A stretch of 64,000 nucleotides of DNA from Megascapheus bottae (taxonomy: Eukaryota; Chordata; Mammalia; Rodentia; Geomyidae), in NCBI GenBank assembly GCA_024803745.1, contig JANJXV010000006.1:40727501-40791500 (forward strand). The letters run 5' to 3'. The notes below the pieces were generated by a model, which saw only the letters and a program-made list of their open reading frames with translations, ran no database searches and was not told the origin of the DNA. A program made the translations under genes and the position numbers. Positions 35,501-47,500 of the stretch are shown here, in pieces. How positions within the stretch are numbered: the first letter of the stretch is position 1; each line of letters begins with the position of its first letter.

Positions 35501-38500
35501 CCAGGGTGTGAAGGAGCACAAATGTGGCATCTGTGGGCGGGAGTTCACCCTGCTGGCCAACATGAAGAGACACGTGCTGATCCATACCAACATCCGAGCC
35601 TACCAGTGCCACCTGTGCTACAAGAGCTTCGTGCAGAAGCAGACCCTCAAGGCACACATGATCGTGCACTCGGATGTGAAGCCCTTCAAGTGCAAGGTGG
35701 GCACTGGGGGGCGGGGACTTGAGGGCAAGAGCTCCCAGAGGCCCTTTTACTCTGTTTATTCAGAGGCTCAGAGTGGACCTCTGATGCACAAAGTGATCAC
35801 CCTCTGTGCTAATCACAACTGTGCACATACCCGTTCTTGACTGGTCCCTAAAGAACCTGCCCTGGTTGTTTTCTTATGTCAGGGGAGGAAAGGTTCCAGG
35901 GCTGGACTCAGGAGGATGGGTTGGTATGTGGAGCATTCCTATTCTAGAATGGAGAGGCTAGATGTGACACTCTATCCCTTACAACCCAGTGGGAAACTTA
36001 CAGCTCTCTATCCCTTTACCTGTCTGATTCTTGGGTTGAACCTCATCATTTGAAGACAGGCTTCCCAGAGAAGGTGAAAGAGTTTGTGGCGTGCTCATTT
36101 CCTTCTCTTTGGATATATGATCAATGGTGGATTGGTAGACCTTACAATAGTTATTGCACTATTCACAGTAGTCAAGGTATAGAGTCAACATATATGTCCA
36201 TCAGTGGATGGATAGATGAATAATGTGGTGAGTGTGTGCATGCATGCATACATACATATATATGCATATATATATTGCAATACTATTCAGCACTAAAGAA
36301 AGGAAATCCTGACGCTTATGATAATATGGATAAGTCTGAAGGACATTGTACTGAATGAAATAAGCTAAGCACGAGAAGACAAATACCGCAGAAGCTAAAG
36401 GCAGAAGCTAAATATATTGACATCACCGAAGTAGTAAAGTAGTGGCTAAGAGTGGGAGGAAGAAGGGAAGAAAGGCTGATAAGCACAAAATTATATATGG
36501 ACAGGAGGAATAAGTCCTAGCGTTGTAGAGCATAGCCGAGTATTAATAAGGATTTATTTTATATTTCAAAATTATCAGAGGAAGTGTTTTTTTTTGTCAG
36601 TCATGGGACTTGAACTCTGGACATTGTCCCTGAGCTCTTCAACTCAAGGCTACCACCCTATCCCTTGAGCTACAGTGTCACTTCCAAGAGGAAGCATTTT
36701 CAAATGTTCTCGACACTAAAAAATTTAACAAATTTGAAGTGATGGGTATACTCATGTATATATATGGATATGCTGTGTCTGTGAATCCAGGTGTCACATT
36801 GTACTCTATAAATATATGGAAGTCCTAGGTAATGATTTAAAATGTTCTTAAATACAGAAGGCTGGAGGCATGGTCCAAGTGTTAGAGCACTTGCCAACAA
36901 GAAGGACCCTGAGTTCAGTCTCCATTACCTCATGCATAAATAAGTAAATAAATCTAGAAGAGGACTCCAAAGTCAGTTCTTGACAAGAGCCCAGGAATGC
37001 TTATTTTGACTAAGAAATAACTGAGCATAGCCATCTAAAGATAGTGACAGACAATGAGCATCTTTGTTCATATCTGTGTCAGATTACCTTGGTTGGCTTT
37101 ATTTCCTCAGCCAAGAAAATGCATGAGCTGGAAATTGACTGAGCATTCAGCCTCCTGGGGGTTGTTCCACCCCCAGGGCTCTTCTGGTTTCTACTTCTGA
37201 AATGAGCAGGAATCTTGCTCAGGATTTGCTAGTTTAAGAATTGCCCGAGCAAATGTCATCCTGGTCACAGAGGGCTGGGGGGAGACAAATCACATACTCA
37301 CAGAACAGTAGAGCTCTTCTGTTTGAAATGGAAGATTTCTCTTGTTGCCCCATGCATCTGATGGGATGCAAATCTTCCTGAAGTGGGGTTCCCTACTTCA
37401 GAGGCTGATGTTGCTTTCACCCCTGTTTGGTGGGGCCTCCACTTTAAGGAACCCCCTGTGAAGTTGACTTCTTTCCTGTGTTGGCAAATCCTGGATGGGG
37501 TGAGGGGTCAGGCACCAGAGCTTCCCTAGACCGAATGGGTATTGTCCAGGGGTAGGAGAGGGAGCCTTCTCCCCCCAGCTCTCTTCCTGCCACCCACTTC
37601 TGTTTCCCCTCCTTTCCTCCAAGTTCACAGTGATTTGACAATTTCTGTCCATCTTGATTCAGCTAAAGGAGAAGGAAGTAGCATGCAGGATGTGCTGCAT
37701 AATTTTCAGGGCCCAAATGCAAAGTACAAATGCAAAGCCCCTTGTTCAAACATTATTAAGAATTGTAGCCCAGCTCTCATAGCTCAAGCCTATAATCCTT
37801 GCTACTTAAGAGATAAAAGTCTCATTGACTTCCCTGCCCAGCTTTGAACCGCAAGCCTTGGATTCTAGCCTTTTATTAACCACCAAGAAAAAGAAAAAGA
37901 AGTAGCACTGTGGCTCAAGTGGTAGAGTCTAAGCCTCAAATGAAAAAGCTAAGGGACATGCTCAGGCCCTAAGTGCAAACCCTAGTACCAGCAGTCATAG
38001 TAGTAGTGGTAGTAATAGTAGTAAATAATTCCAGATGGTAACCAGGGCATTGACTTAAATTCAAGACTGGTCTGGGGCATTGCACAGGTGATGCTGTTGG
38101 ACTCCACAGAGAGGCCCTTACTTGATTTCCTTCCCACTCCATTGAGCCCAGGAATGCATCACGTGTATCAGCTGCCCCCCGCCCCCTGCAGAGCACTACT
38201 GTCTGCTACAGTGGAGGTACAAATAGGGTCTCTGTGCTAGTCTTCATTTCCTGTGTTGCATTTATTCTCAGACTTCAAGCATACACTATATTTTTCTAAA
38301 AATGTTATCAACTATTAGGGGATTAAAGTTGGAAAACATGAAAGGGTTCATTAATCTAGGTTTTCTCCTAAAATTAAGAATTCCCTCCCATCCTTCTAAT
38401 ACAGCTGCCCCCCATTTGTGCTTCAGCCCTTCTGGTCCAGCAGTAGTGATATAACCAGGCAGAAAATGCTTCTGAAATGGAGATATATGGAGGGCAGAGC

Positions 38501-41500
38501 CTATATACATTGTGTGGGATTTGAGAGCACTGGGACATTTCTACTTCTCTGTTCTCGAGGATCTGGATAGTTTCTTGGGCCAGGTAGAACCTGACGATCT
38601 AGAAAGGACTCCTTAGCAGTGGTGCATAAAAACTGCATTGAATGAGACATCCTGAGCACAATGATGCTGTGAGCCCACTAGCTGGATGCCTCATGCCCCT
38701 GCCTCATGCCCCCTTTACAGACAAGCCCCCCTCCACCCAATGACAGGACACCATGCATGGTCCAAGCACAACTTTATGGCTCAGAAAGGTGATTTTCTTC
38801 TTCTCTGAGAGCTGAGTAGGCTCTAGCTATGTGGTCCACATAACCAGGTCTTATAAAGACTATGTATGAAGTGGAATGTCATCTTTGACTGATGCACAAT
38901 TTATGCTTCATAATGATAGAGTATGCTTCATAATGGGCCTGGCATAGGCATTAGACTAGTCACCTGCAAGAGTCCTTTCTTCTGGGGACTCTATTCTCTC
39001 AGGAGGCCACATTATAGGGGAAGAGACTGCCTGGAAGATGTCCTCTAACATCCAGTTCTTTTGGTTTAATAAAGGGAATTTTGTCAGACTTAGGTGTCCT
39101 TGCTCCATTTATAGATACCTCTGAAATAGCAGGTCACCTCGATGAAGAACTTTCTGGAAAGAACAAAAGTGTCACCAGTTTTACCATCAGATCTTCCCTC
39201 TCCTCCCTCTCCTAATCTCTATGCAGAATGTCATTTTACTTGGTGTCCTTTGTGTACCATCATCTTTTGTTCATTTCAAAAGACTTTCAGAGTATGCTTG
39301 AGTTTAGAGTTGATACAGCAAGTTCTTTGTTTATAAAGCTAGACCTTTGAAGATGGTGTTCAGTGAACTTTGTTCCCGTCCATGTTGTGATGGATGCTTA
39401 GAAATCTGGCCCTGGGTGGAGTTTGTAGGGGATAGGGAGTAGGAATTGGGAAAGAGGGAGGCCTTTTGCTCATTGCTAGGCAATCCAAAGCCAACTGAGA
39501 CAAATGGCTGGCTGGACACAATGTTGATGTTGGAGAACAGGTCCAGACAACTAATCCCAAGTTTGATCATGGTAACTGGGAAATTATTCTCTTCCCATAA
39601 TTGACTTGGGTGGGAAAGAAAAGTAGGTGGTGCTATAGCCCACTGCAGTAGTTAATTCTATTCCACCCAACAACTAGCAAAAAAAAAATTCTTTAGCAAC
39701 AGACTAGTTTCTTGGGATACTCACCATTAAAATTTCTTTCTGACATTAATCCTTCCTTTTCTTGAAGCATAAATTGTTTCTGGCTCTGCTCAGTGGCCAC
39801 AGCTGTCTTCAGAGAGCAGAATGTTTGCGAACTGCATGGTTAGACATTTATAACAGGGTGGAAAATTAAGAGGAAAGGAAAAGTTTGCATCATATCTCCC
39901 CCACACACACACACCTCTCTCATATAGGTATATATGGTATTGCTTTTCTGGACTCTTTTGCTATTAACTCGACTTCTGGACTCCTTGCTCGGAGCCAGCT
40001 GGAGCTAATCCAGAGACCTGCACTCATACACTTAAGCCGTGTTTCAGAAATATGCTTCCCAGATTCTGCGTAAGCACGCAGCGGTTGATTTGGATACTGT
40101 CCTTATAGTGGCTGCACTCCATAATAGCAAAGAACCAGCTGCCGCCTTTGGAAAACCTGTCCAGGAAAAGCAGCCATCCAGAATTTCCGGGACAAATTCT
40201 CTTTGGAGATGGGTGAAACCGGGAGCTGCCTAAGTTATGAATCACCGGGTCATCAGCCGCCCAGGGCAGAAAGCTAAAGGCAGAGGAGGGGTGAGGTCTC
40301 CCTGAAAAGGGTTTTCACTTCCACTGCCCAGCTGGCTCTGTTTCCCTGTTGAGTTTTTTGATGCTCTCCGCCCCTCAAATACAAAAAGAGACATTACCTG
40401 GTCACTTTGGGAGCCCAGTTCTTGGGGCCAGTGCTTTCAGCCTGGCATGGAGAGGGTTAAAGCAGTGACCAGATAGGAGCCTTTTGGCAGCAAAGTGTCC
40501 CTAGCAGAAGGAAGGATATAGCTGCATGAACTGCCTGCTTAACAATGCCTCACATGTCCCCAGGGGCCCTCCTGCAAATAGATTTCATCTTGCTTTCTCT
40601 TGTACTTTTCAAAGCTTCCTGTTTTCTCACGGTCCTTTTGGACAGTTTACAGTCTCTCTTTCCCTCCCTCCCTCCCTCCCTGTCCCTTTGAGGAAAGGAA
40701 CACCCATCTTTCTAAAGAAGAGTAGGGAGCAGAGAGAAGAATGGAAGGGAAGGGCAGTTCAGCGGAGGCCATTCTCCTGGACTGCAAGTTGAAGCTCTTT
40801 GACCTTTTCTCTCCAAATAGGAAGGCAGGGTTTTCCTGGGGCATCTCAGCTCTGAAGCTCACCTCAGGCGACTGCAGAGAGGTTGTGATGCCTCATGGCC
40901 CTTTGGGCCTCTAGCTCCAGCCAAAGTGCTGCTGCCATCATCCTGTCTTTGTCCACCTTTCTGTGGCAGCTGCTGGCTGTCAGCCTTGTCCCAAGGACTT
41001 GTGGGAAATGATTGCCAGAGGTGCCCCTAGGCTTGGTATTCTGGGAGAAAAAGAGCACCAAGAGACTAGAACAGGAGGCCTGGAGCAAGCAGAGCATCCG
41101 CCAGCTGTGTCAAGGGCAGGCCGAGGACTATGGAGCCAGATGGTGGGCTTTCACAAAGCCTGCGGTCTAGATGAATCTAAATCTGCTTCCCATCTACCTA
41201 GTGAGCTGGGTGTGCAGAACTGCTCGTGTTCCCATTAGGCCCTTTCACTGCTTACCTGGCAGGTGTTCACATGGAGGATTCCATCCTTCCATCCTTCCTA
41301 TATTTCCTTCAAATAACTAGCTTTAACAGCCAAGACAGAAAGATCTTTGAAGATGAGAGTGCTATTCTGAAATGTTAAGAAGAGTCTACTATATCATAAT
41401 AGGAGTAAGAGCTAATAGTTATCAAAGTTATGTCACTGGATCCTTCAACATCTTTATAAGAACTCTAGTTATTATTGACATGTTGCAGAAGAGAGAATGA

Positions 41501-44500
41501 AGCAAGTTTTCTCTCTGACTCACTGTTACCTCTCTGCTCTGACTTCTCAATCTGGTGGCCCGTGCAAATCATTCTAGAAGGACTGTTAAAAGTACTTGTC
41601 GCAAAATTTCTGTTGTTGTTGTTCATTTGTGCCAGGGCTGGAGCTTGAACAAGAACCTGGGTGCTATCCTCGAGCTTTCTCACTCAAAGTTGATATTCTA
41701 CCACTTGAGCCACAACCTCACTTTCAACATTTTTTGCTAGTTAACTGGAGATAAGAGTCTCAGACTTTTCTTCCCAGACTGGTTTTGAACCTCTATCCTT
41801 AGAACTCAGCCTCTTGAGTCACTATAATTACAGATGTGAGCCTCTGGTGCTCAGCCTAAGCTGAGTTCACTGTCAGAGGTTCGGTGTTGCTCAGTCAAAC
41901 TCAAGCAGAAGGAACCTGGCTGAAGTGACCTTCTCAAGATGAAAGAGAGTCCCCCATCATAGGCTATCAGCTTTTTGCATAACACCTACCTTAGATAAAC
42001 TTCATAGACCTTGACAGGAAAGAATTCAGCCAAGTCTTGTCTTAATTATGCAAGATCTTAGCGTTATATCTCATGACTAAAGGAGGTTTAAATTTAAATG
42101 TTTTTCCCGAGAAGAAACTATAAGATTGATGCTCCCTCTCAGCTTTTCTTCTTCCTTCCGTTCTGCCTTCCCCTCCCCCCCCCCCACCTTCCTCCTCCAC
42201 TCTCATTTTCTTTAAAGCTTGGACTTTGCCCCAGGATGCAATCATTTGCTGGCCCCAGCTTTTCCCTCTCTAGCTCCTCTTTGCTAATAATGTAAAAAAG
42301 CTTCTCTTTGGATTTCAGAGATGTAGAAAAAAAAAATCTCTAAAAGGCCCTAAGACTCTTATCTCCAATTAAACCACCAGAAAACTGAAAGTGGCACTGT
42401 GGCTCAAAGTGATGGAGCCTAGCCTTGAGCTCAAACCCTCAGGACAGTGCCCACACCTGAGATCATGGCCCATAACTGACTAACAAATTAGTGAAAAACC
42501 TTTAGACAATCATGCGCCAGTGGCTGACACTTGTAAACCTAGCTACTCAGGAAGCTGAGAACTGAGGACTGCTCTTTGAAGCCAACTTTGGCACATAAAT
42601 TGGAGAGACTTTTAGCTCTACTTAACCAGCAAAAAGCTGGAAGTGAGATGTGGCTCCAGTGGCAGAGTGCAAACTTTTAGCCAAAAAGCCAAGCAAGTTT
42701 GAGGCTGGGAAGAAGAAGCCTGTCTTTGAGGTGTGGGTAGAGCCTTTCCTCTGTCATGAAAGATCTTAGTTTGTACACTAATTTGTACATTTAGTGGGTA
42801 CAGGAAGAGAACTGGCAATGGCTGCTTTTTTAAATGAATTTTATGAATCAGAAAACAGGGTATTTTCCTGACTTATTTATTTATTCCAACCAAATGCTTA
42901 GATGCTCCTGTGTACCACGTGTACACCCTGTGTTTGATACTGAGGTTGGTTACTGAGGTTGCTTTAGAGACTGGGGTTCCAGTGATGTCCCAAGCAAACA
43001 CCTTTCAAACTTGACAATGCTCCACTTTGGCCTGGCAGTGATGCTCCCATAAATCATGCAAGATAACTCTAATATCTAAGTACTTTTTATAATGACCAGC
43101 AGCATGGCACTCTAGGATCCTTTATCGGTCACACAGAAGATAGTTGACTATCATGTCCCACAGTGGGCAGTGCCCACATGTACCACTAACACGTCCTATG
43201 ATGTTCAGTACTGAATGGACTGATCTAGGAAGTCACTAGAAAACTGGCCTGTGAGAAAGGAAGGTGAAAGGTAGCTTAGCTGAGGCTGAGGAAGACCCGA
43301 GATGACCTCCAGAAGTAGCCACTGGGATAAGCACACCTCCCTGTGAGGAGTTGGGAAATTAAAATGATTAAATGAATACAACATGTTTACTTTGAAATAA
43401 CATTCTCACCCCTTCCATTCTCTAGCCAGAGAAAAGACGTATTTCTTTCTTAGCCATCTCTTTGTTTCTGGAACTTTGAAATCCATCCCAACAATTAGCA
43501 GTGTGAAAATTAGAAACAGAGCTGTATGCAGTATAGCAGAGTGCAAGACTGAGAGAACTCAGTATGGATGGTGGTTGGCCCTGTGGTCTCGGGCATCCAC
43601 TGGTCTGAATATCTTATCCCAACTGCAGTTCCTAATAACTTGGGGCCTGAGCCAAGTGAGTAAAGCCTGAAGTTTGCCCATGTATAAAATTAGATGACAG
43701 ACCATCTAATAGAATTGATGTATGAATTAAGCAAAATACTCCTTGGCTGACTTAGAACCAATACTTTCTTTACTGCTTTCATTTTTGGCAGTACTGGGGT
43801 TTAAGTATACAGCCTCTACCACTTGAGCCTTATCCTGTGGGGAAACTGAGGCACTGAGGTTTCTAATGTTTCTGAACAGAAAAGGGACAGAGTCAGGATT
43901 TGAACCCAGACTTTCCTACTAGATTTTTGAACATTGCTAATAAAGGGTGTGCGATTTTTCTTTCCAATGAATGAATGATAAATAACTTAATTTGAGGTAG
44001 GGTCTTGATAGCCCAAGCACTCTACCACTTGAGCTATCCCCTGGCCCAGCATCTTTCAGATTAAGAGCATCGTAGCTATTAAGCATGCCATCGTATTCTT
44101 ATTAAAGAGATACACTTTGGCAGTCACTTTTTTGGACCAGCTCGGTCATGGAGCTTTCAAAGCCTTACTATTTTTGTTTTGAGTTTAAAGATCCCTGGAC
44201 ACAAGCATCTCATGAATTCTTCCCTCCCTGCTCACCTCTGAGCCTGGGAGAAACCAGCCCCTCCCTGACTTCCAGGGCAGATTTTCTTTGGAAGCAGTTT
44301 AAAGAGCCAAGATCCAAGCAGCGTAGAATCAGATGTGGCCCCATGTCCATCCCCGCTGAGGGCCCGGATATGGCTTCTCCCTGGCAGGATCACTGAGTTC
44401 TCCTCCCTCATCCCCAACAGCTGTGTGGGAAGGAGTTCAACCGGATGCACAACCTGATGGGCCACATGCACCTACACTCAGACAGCAAACCCTTCAAGTG

Positions 44501-47500
44501 CCTCTACTGCCCAAGCAAGTTCACCCTGAAGGGAAACCTGACTCGCCACATGAAGGTCAAACACGGAGTGATGGAGCGGGGCCTCCACTCTCAAGGTAGG
44601 ACTCTGCTGTGATGCCCCACTGCTGTGCCCAGTGGGTACGCATCTGGAAATTCACTTTTCAGAGCACTACTTGGGAGTATTCATGTTAAAAAAGAAGGGG
44701 TGGCTAGGCCCCATACCTACAATATTAACTCCTCAGGAGGCTAAGGAGTTGGTATTCTGTTAACCAACAACAAAAGGTCAGAACTGGAGGTGTGGCTCAA
44801 GTGGTAGAGAACCAAGCCTTAAGCAAAAAGGCTAAGTAAAAGAGTATGAGGCCCTTAGTGCAAGCCTTAGTACTGACACACAAAAGCAGAATGGAGATGT
44901 TAAAAATTATATCACAGGAAAGCAAAAATAGACACAGAAGATTACTTGGAAGAATGTAGTGCCAAGGTGGTAAGGATTTAGTAAAGGAAAACATTCGATA
45001 GCACAGTTGGACACTGTCATGATGCCAGCACCATTACTGCTTCCTTCTGTCAGTGCCTTACCTTCTTACATCTCACCGCCACTCTGGACTGGAGGAACGT
45101 CTAGCTAATTAACAGATGGGGAAACTGAGGCACCAAGGCTTCTTATGTTTCTTAACAGAAAATGGCCAAAGTCAGGATTTGAACCCAGACTTTCCTACTC
45201 AAATCTTTTATATGCCTGTTGCTGATAAAGGGCATTTTGCTGATTAATTTTGTTTGTGTGGGCGGGGTCATGGGGCTTGAACTCAGCCTGGGCACTGTCC
45301 CTGAGCTCTTCAGCTCAAGGCTACTGCCCTACCCTTGAGCCAAGCCCCACTTCCCGTTTACTAGAGGTAATTGGAGATGAGTCTCAGGTCCTTTTATACC
45401 CGGGCTGGCTTTGAACTTGATCCTCAGATCTCAGCCTCTGAGCAGCTAGGGTTACATGCGTGAGCCACTGTGCCTGGCTTTGCCGATTCATTCTGAGATG
45501 GAGTCTCACAAACTTTTCTGCACAGGCTGGCTTCAAACCACAGTCCTCCATATCTGGGGTTTTCAAGTAGCCAGGATTACTGATTGGTACCTAATTACAG
45601 CTCTCCTGCTTTTTTCTTCTTCCTTTTTTTTTTTTTTTTTTTGGTGCCAATTCTACAGCTTGAACTCAGAGCTTGAGGGCTGCCCCTGAGCTTTTATTTG
45701 CTCAAGGCTAGTGCTCTACCACTTGAGCTAGAGTTCCATTTCTGACATTTAGGAGAATAGAGTTAGTTTATTTTAAGAGATACAAGTCTCACAGACTTCC
45801 TTGCCGGGGCTGTCTTCGAACCATGATGCTTAGATCTCAACCTCCTAAGTGAGTGAGTAGCTTGTATTTAAGGTATGAGCCATCAGGCCCAGCTCTGCAG
45901 CTGTGCAGCCCTGCTTTTTAACCTGCAAAAAGAAGTATGTTTCTAGCAGGCTAGGTCTCCCCTCCTGTTTACTCAAGGACAGCTTTCCTCTCAATTGCCC
46001 CCTACACAGCAGAGGTTTATGTCTCCCCCACTGAGTCTTAACTAATGAAAAGCTGTGGCCTCCTTTCTTCACAGCCCCCAGGCCCTTGTCAGTTTGTGTT
46101 CCAAACTCACTAGAGGCAGCAGGCTTGCTCCTTAGACACCTAATCAACCCCTGCTGTGATAAACCGGCAATAAATGCCTCCCTCTCCAATACAGTGAGCT
46201 AAGCCCAGTGGCTGAGCCTGGGGACTGAGGCCTATCCTTGCCCTCTAGGTCCCTGCAAGAGTGAGGCTGGTCACACATGTGATTTACAAAGTAATGTGAA
46301 CTACTTTTAGACCCCGAGTATAATCTAAGGCAGGGCAAAAGGTTAGAGGCATTATGGCTCACCTCTCCAGATCCACCAGAGACACTTAGGGTTGTCTTAT
46401 ATAAGAGACCAACCAAGGCCTAGATGTGTTATATAAACTACCTGAAGTCAGATAGCAAGTCTGAAGGCAGAATTCAATTTTTTTTTCTTTCTTCTGATCC
46501 TGGGGCTTAAACTCAGGGCCTAGGCGCTGTCCCTGAGCCTCTTTGTTCTCAGGTCTAATGCTCTACCACTTGAGTCACAGTGCTGCTTCCAGATATTTCT
46601 GTGTAGATTACTGGCAGTAAGAGTCTCACGGACTTTCTGCCCAGGCTGGCTTTGAACTGTAATCCTTAGATCTCAGCCTCCTAAGTAGCTAGGATTATAG
46701 GCATGAGCCATTGGCACCCAGCCAAATTCAAGACTTTCTGAATAGCACCCCCCACCTCCCCACTCCCCCCACCCCCTGCTCATCACCACAGGCAAAAGGA
46801 TCAGGCCATTGGTTTGTGGTTGCTGCTTACAAAGTAAATCTCTGTCCCCTACCACATAGGTCATTATGTCTATTGACCATCATGTGTTGAACCACAACTT
46901 AAATGCCAGAATTCTCTTCCCATTTTTGCTGTAATCAAACCATAAGGAGCACAGCCTCCCATTCTGTGCTCCTGCCTCCTGATGCTTTTCAACTTTGAGA
47001 GTCTGAGCAATGCCATCTCTTAAGCCAACATTTGTGAAAGTGGCCAAGCTCACCTTGAGGGATTATACAAATTGAGACCTTTCCTGTGGTAACCCTGCCC
47101 TGGATGTCTATACTGGCAGTCACACATTTTAAAATACGCAATGCGATCTGGGCACTGGTGGTTCATGCGCACTGTAATCCTGAATGCACAGTTCAAAGTC
47201 AGCCCCAGGTAGAAAAATCCATGAAACTTTCATCTTCAGTTAACCAGCAAAGTGCCAAAGTAGAAATGTTCCAAACTCCCTGGAAACAGTAAGCCTCAAA
47301 CCTGATTTCAAGCTCCAATACTGGTGCCCGTGTGCCAATATTGCATATGTACTTGCACACACAACAGTGAACAACTATACTGTCCACTGACTGGTCCCCA
47401 GCCCTCTGGACTGCTGCTTTCTCTGGCACTAAATTCTGTCTGCTCTCACAGGTTTGGGAAGGGGGAGACTCTCCCTGGCACACACCGCGGGTGTCCTGAG

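Larger units (their letters stand above)
32511..35504 (+). other. ZNF366: ZNF366 intron 2 (phase 0)
   Basis: A GT-AG intron of 2994 bases. The donor GTACCG lacks the usual G at +5, so it looks weak. If it is not used, the frame stays open for 36 codons to a stop at 32619-32621. Contents: GC-rich DNA to about 32750, single-copy DNA, an old 7SL-type monomer at 34262 and a SINE at 35062. I saw nothing else in 32750-34260. Confidence 0.93.
35697..44420 (+). other. ZNF366: ZNF366 intron 3 (phase 0)
   Basis: A GT-AG intron of 8724 bases. It holds an old L1 3' piece, an ID-like monomer, four SINE copies or parts, a (CCCT)n run at 40659-40682, MIR-like debris near 41440 and 43590-43735, and a MIR-like block duplicated in the next intron. 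The stretches 38000-41590 and 42720-43780 are otherwise single-copy with nothing recognised. Confidence 0.93.
44596..47451 (+). other. ZNF366: ZNF366 intron 4 (phase 1), SINE-dense
   Basis: A GT-AG intron of 2856 bases. About half of it is SINE sequence: six copies or fragments, of which the outer two are on + and the inner four on -. The remaining stretches, 45890-46475 and 46725-47145, show nothing recognisable. Confidence 0.93.
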
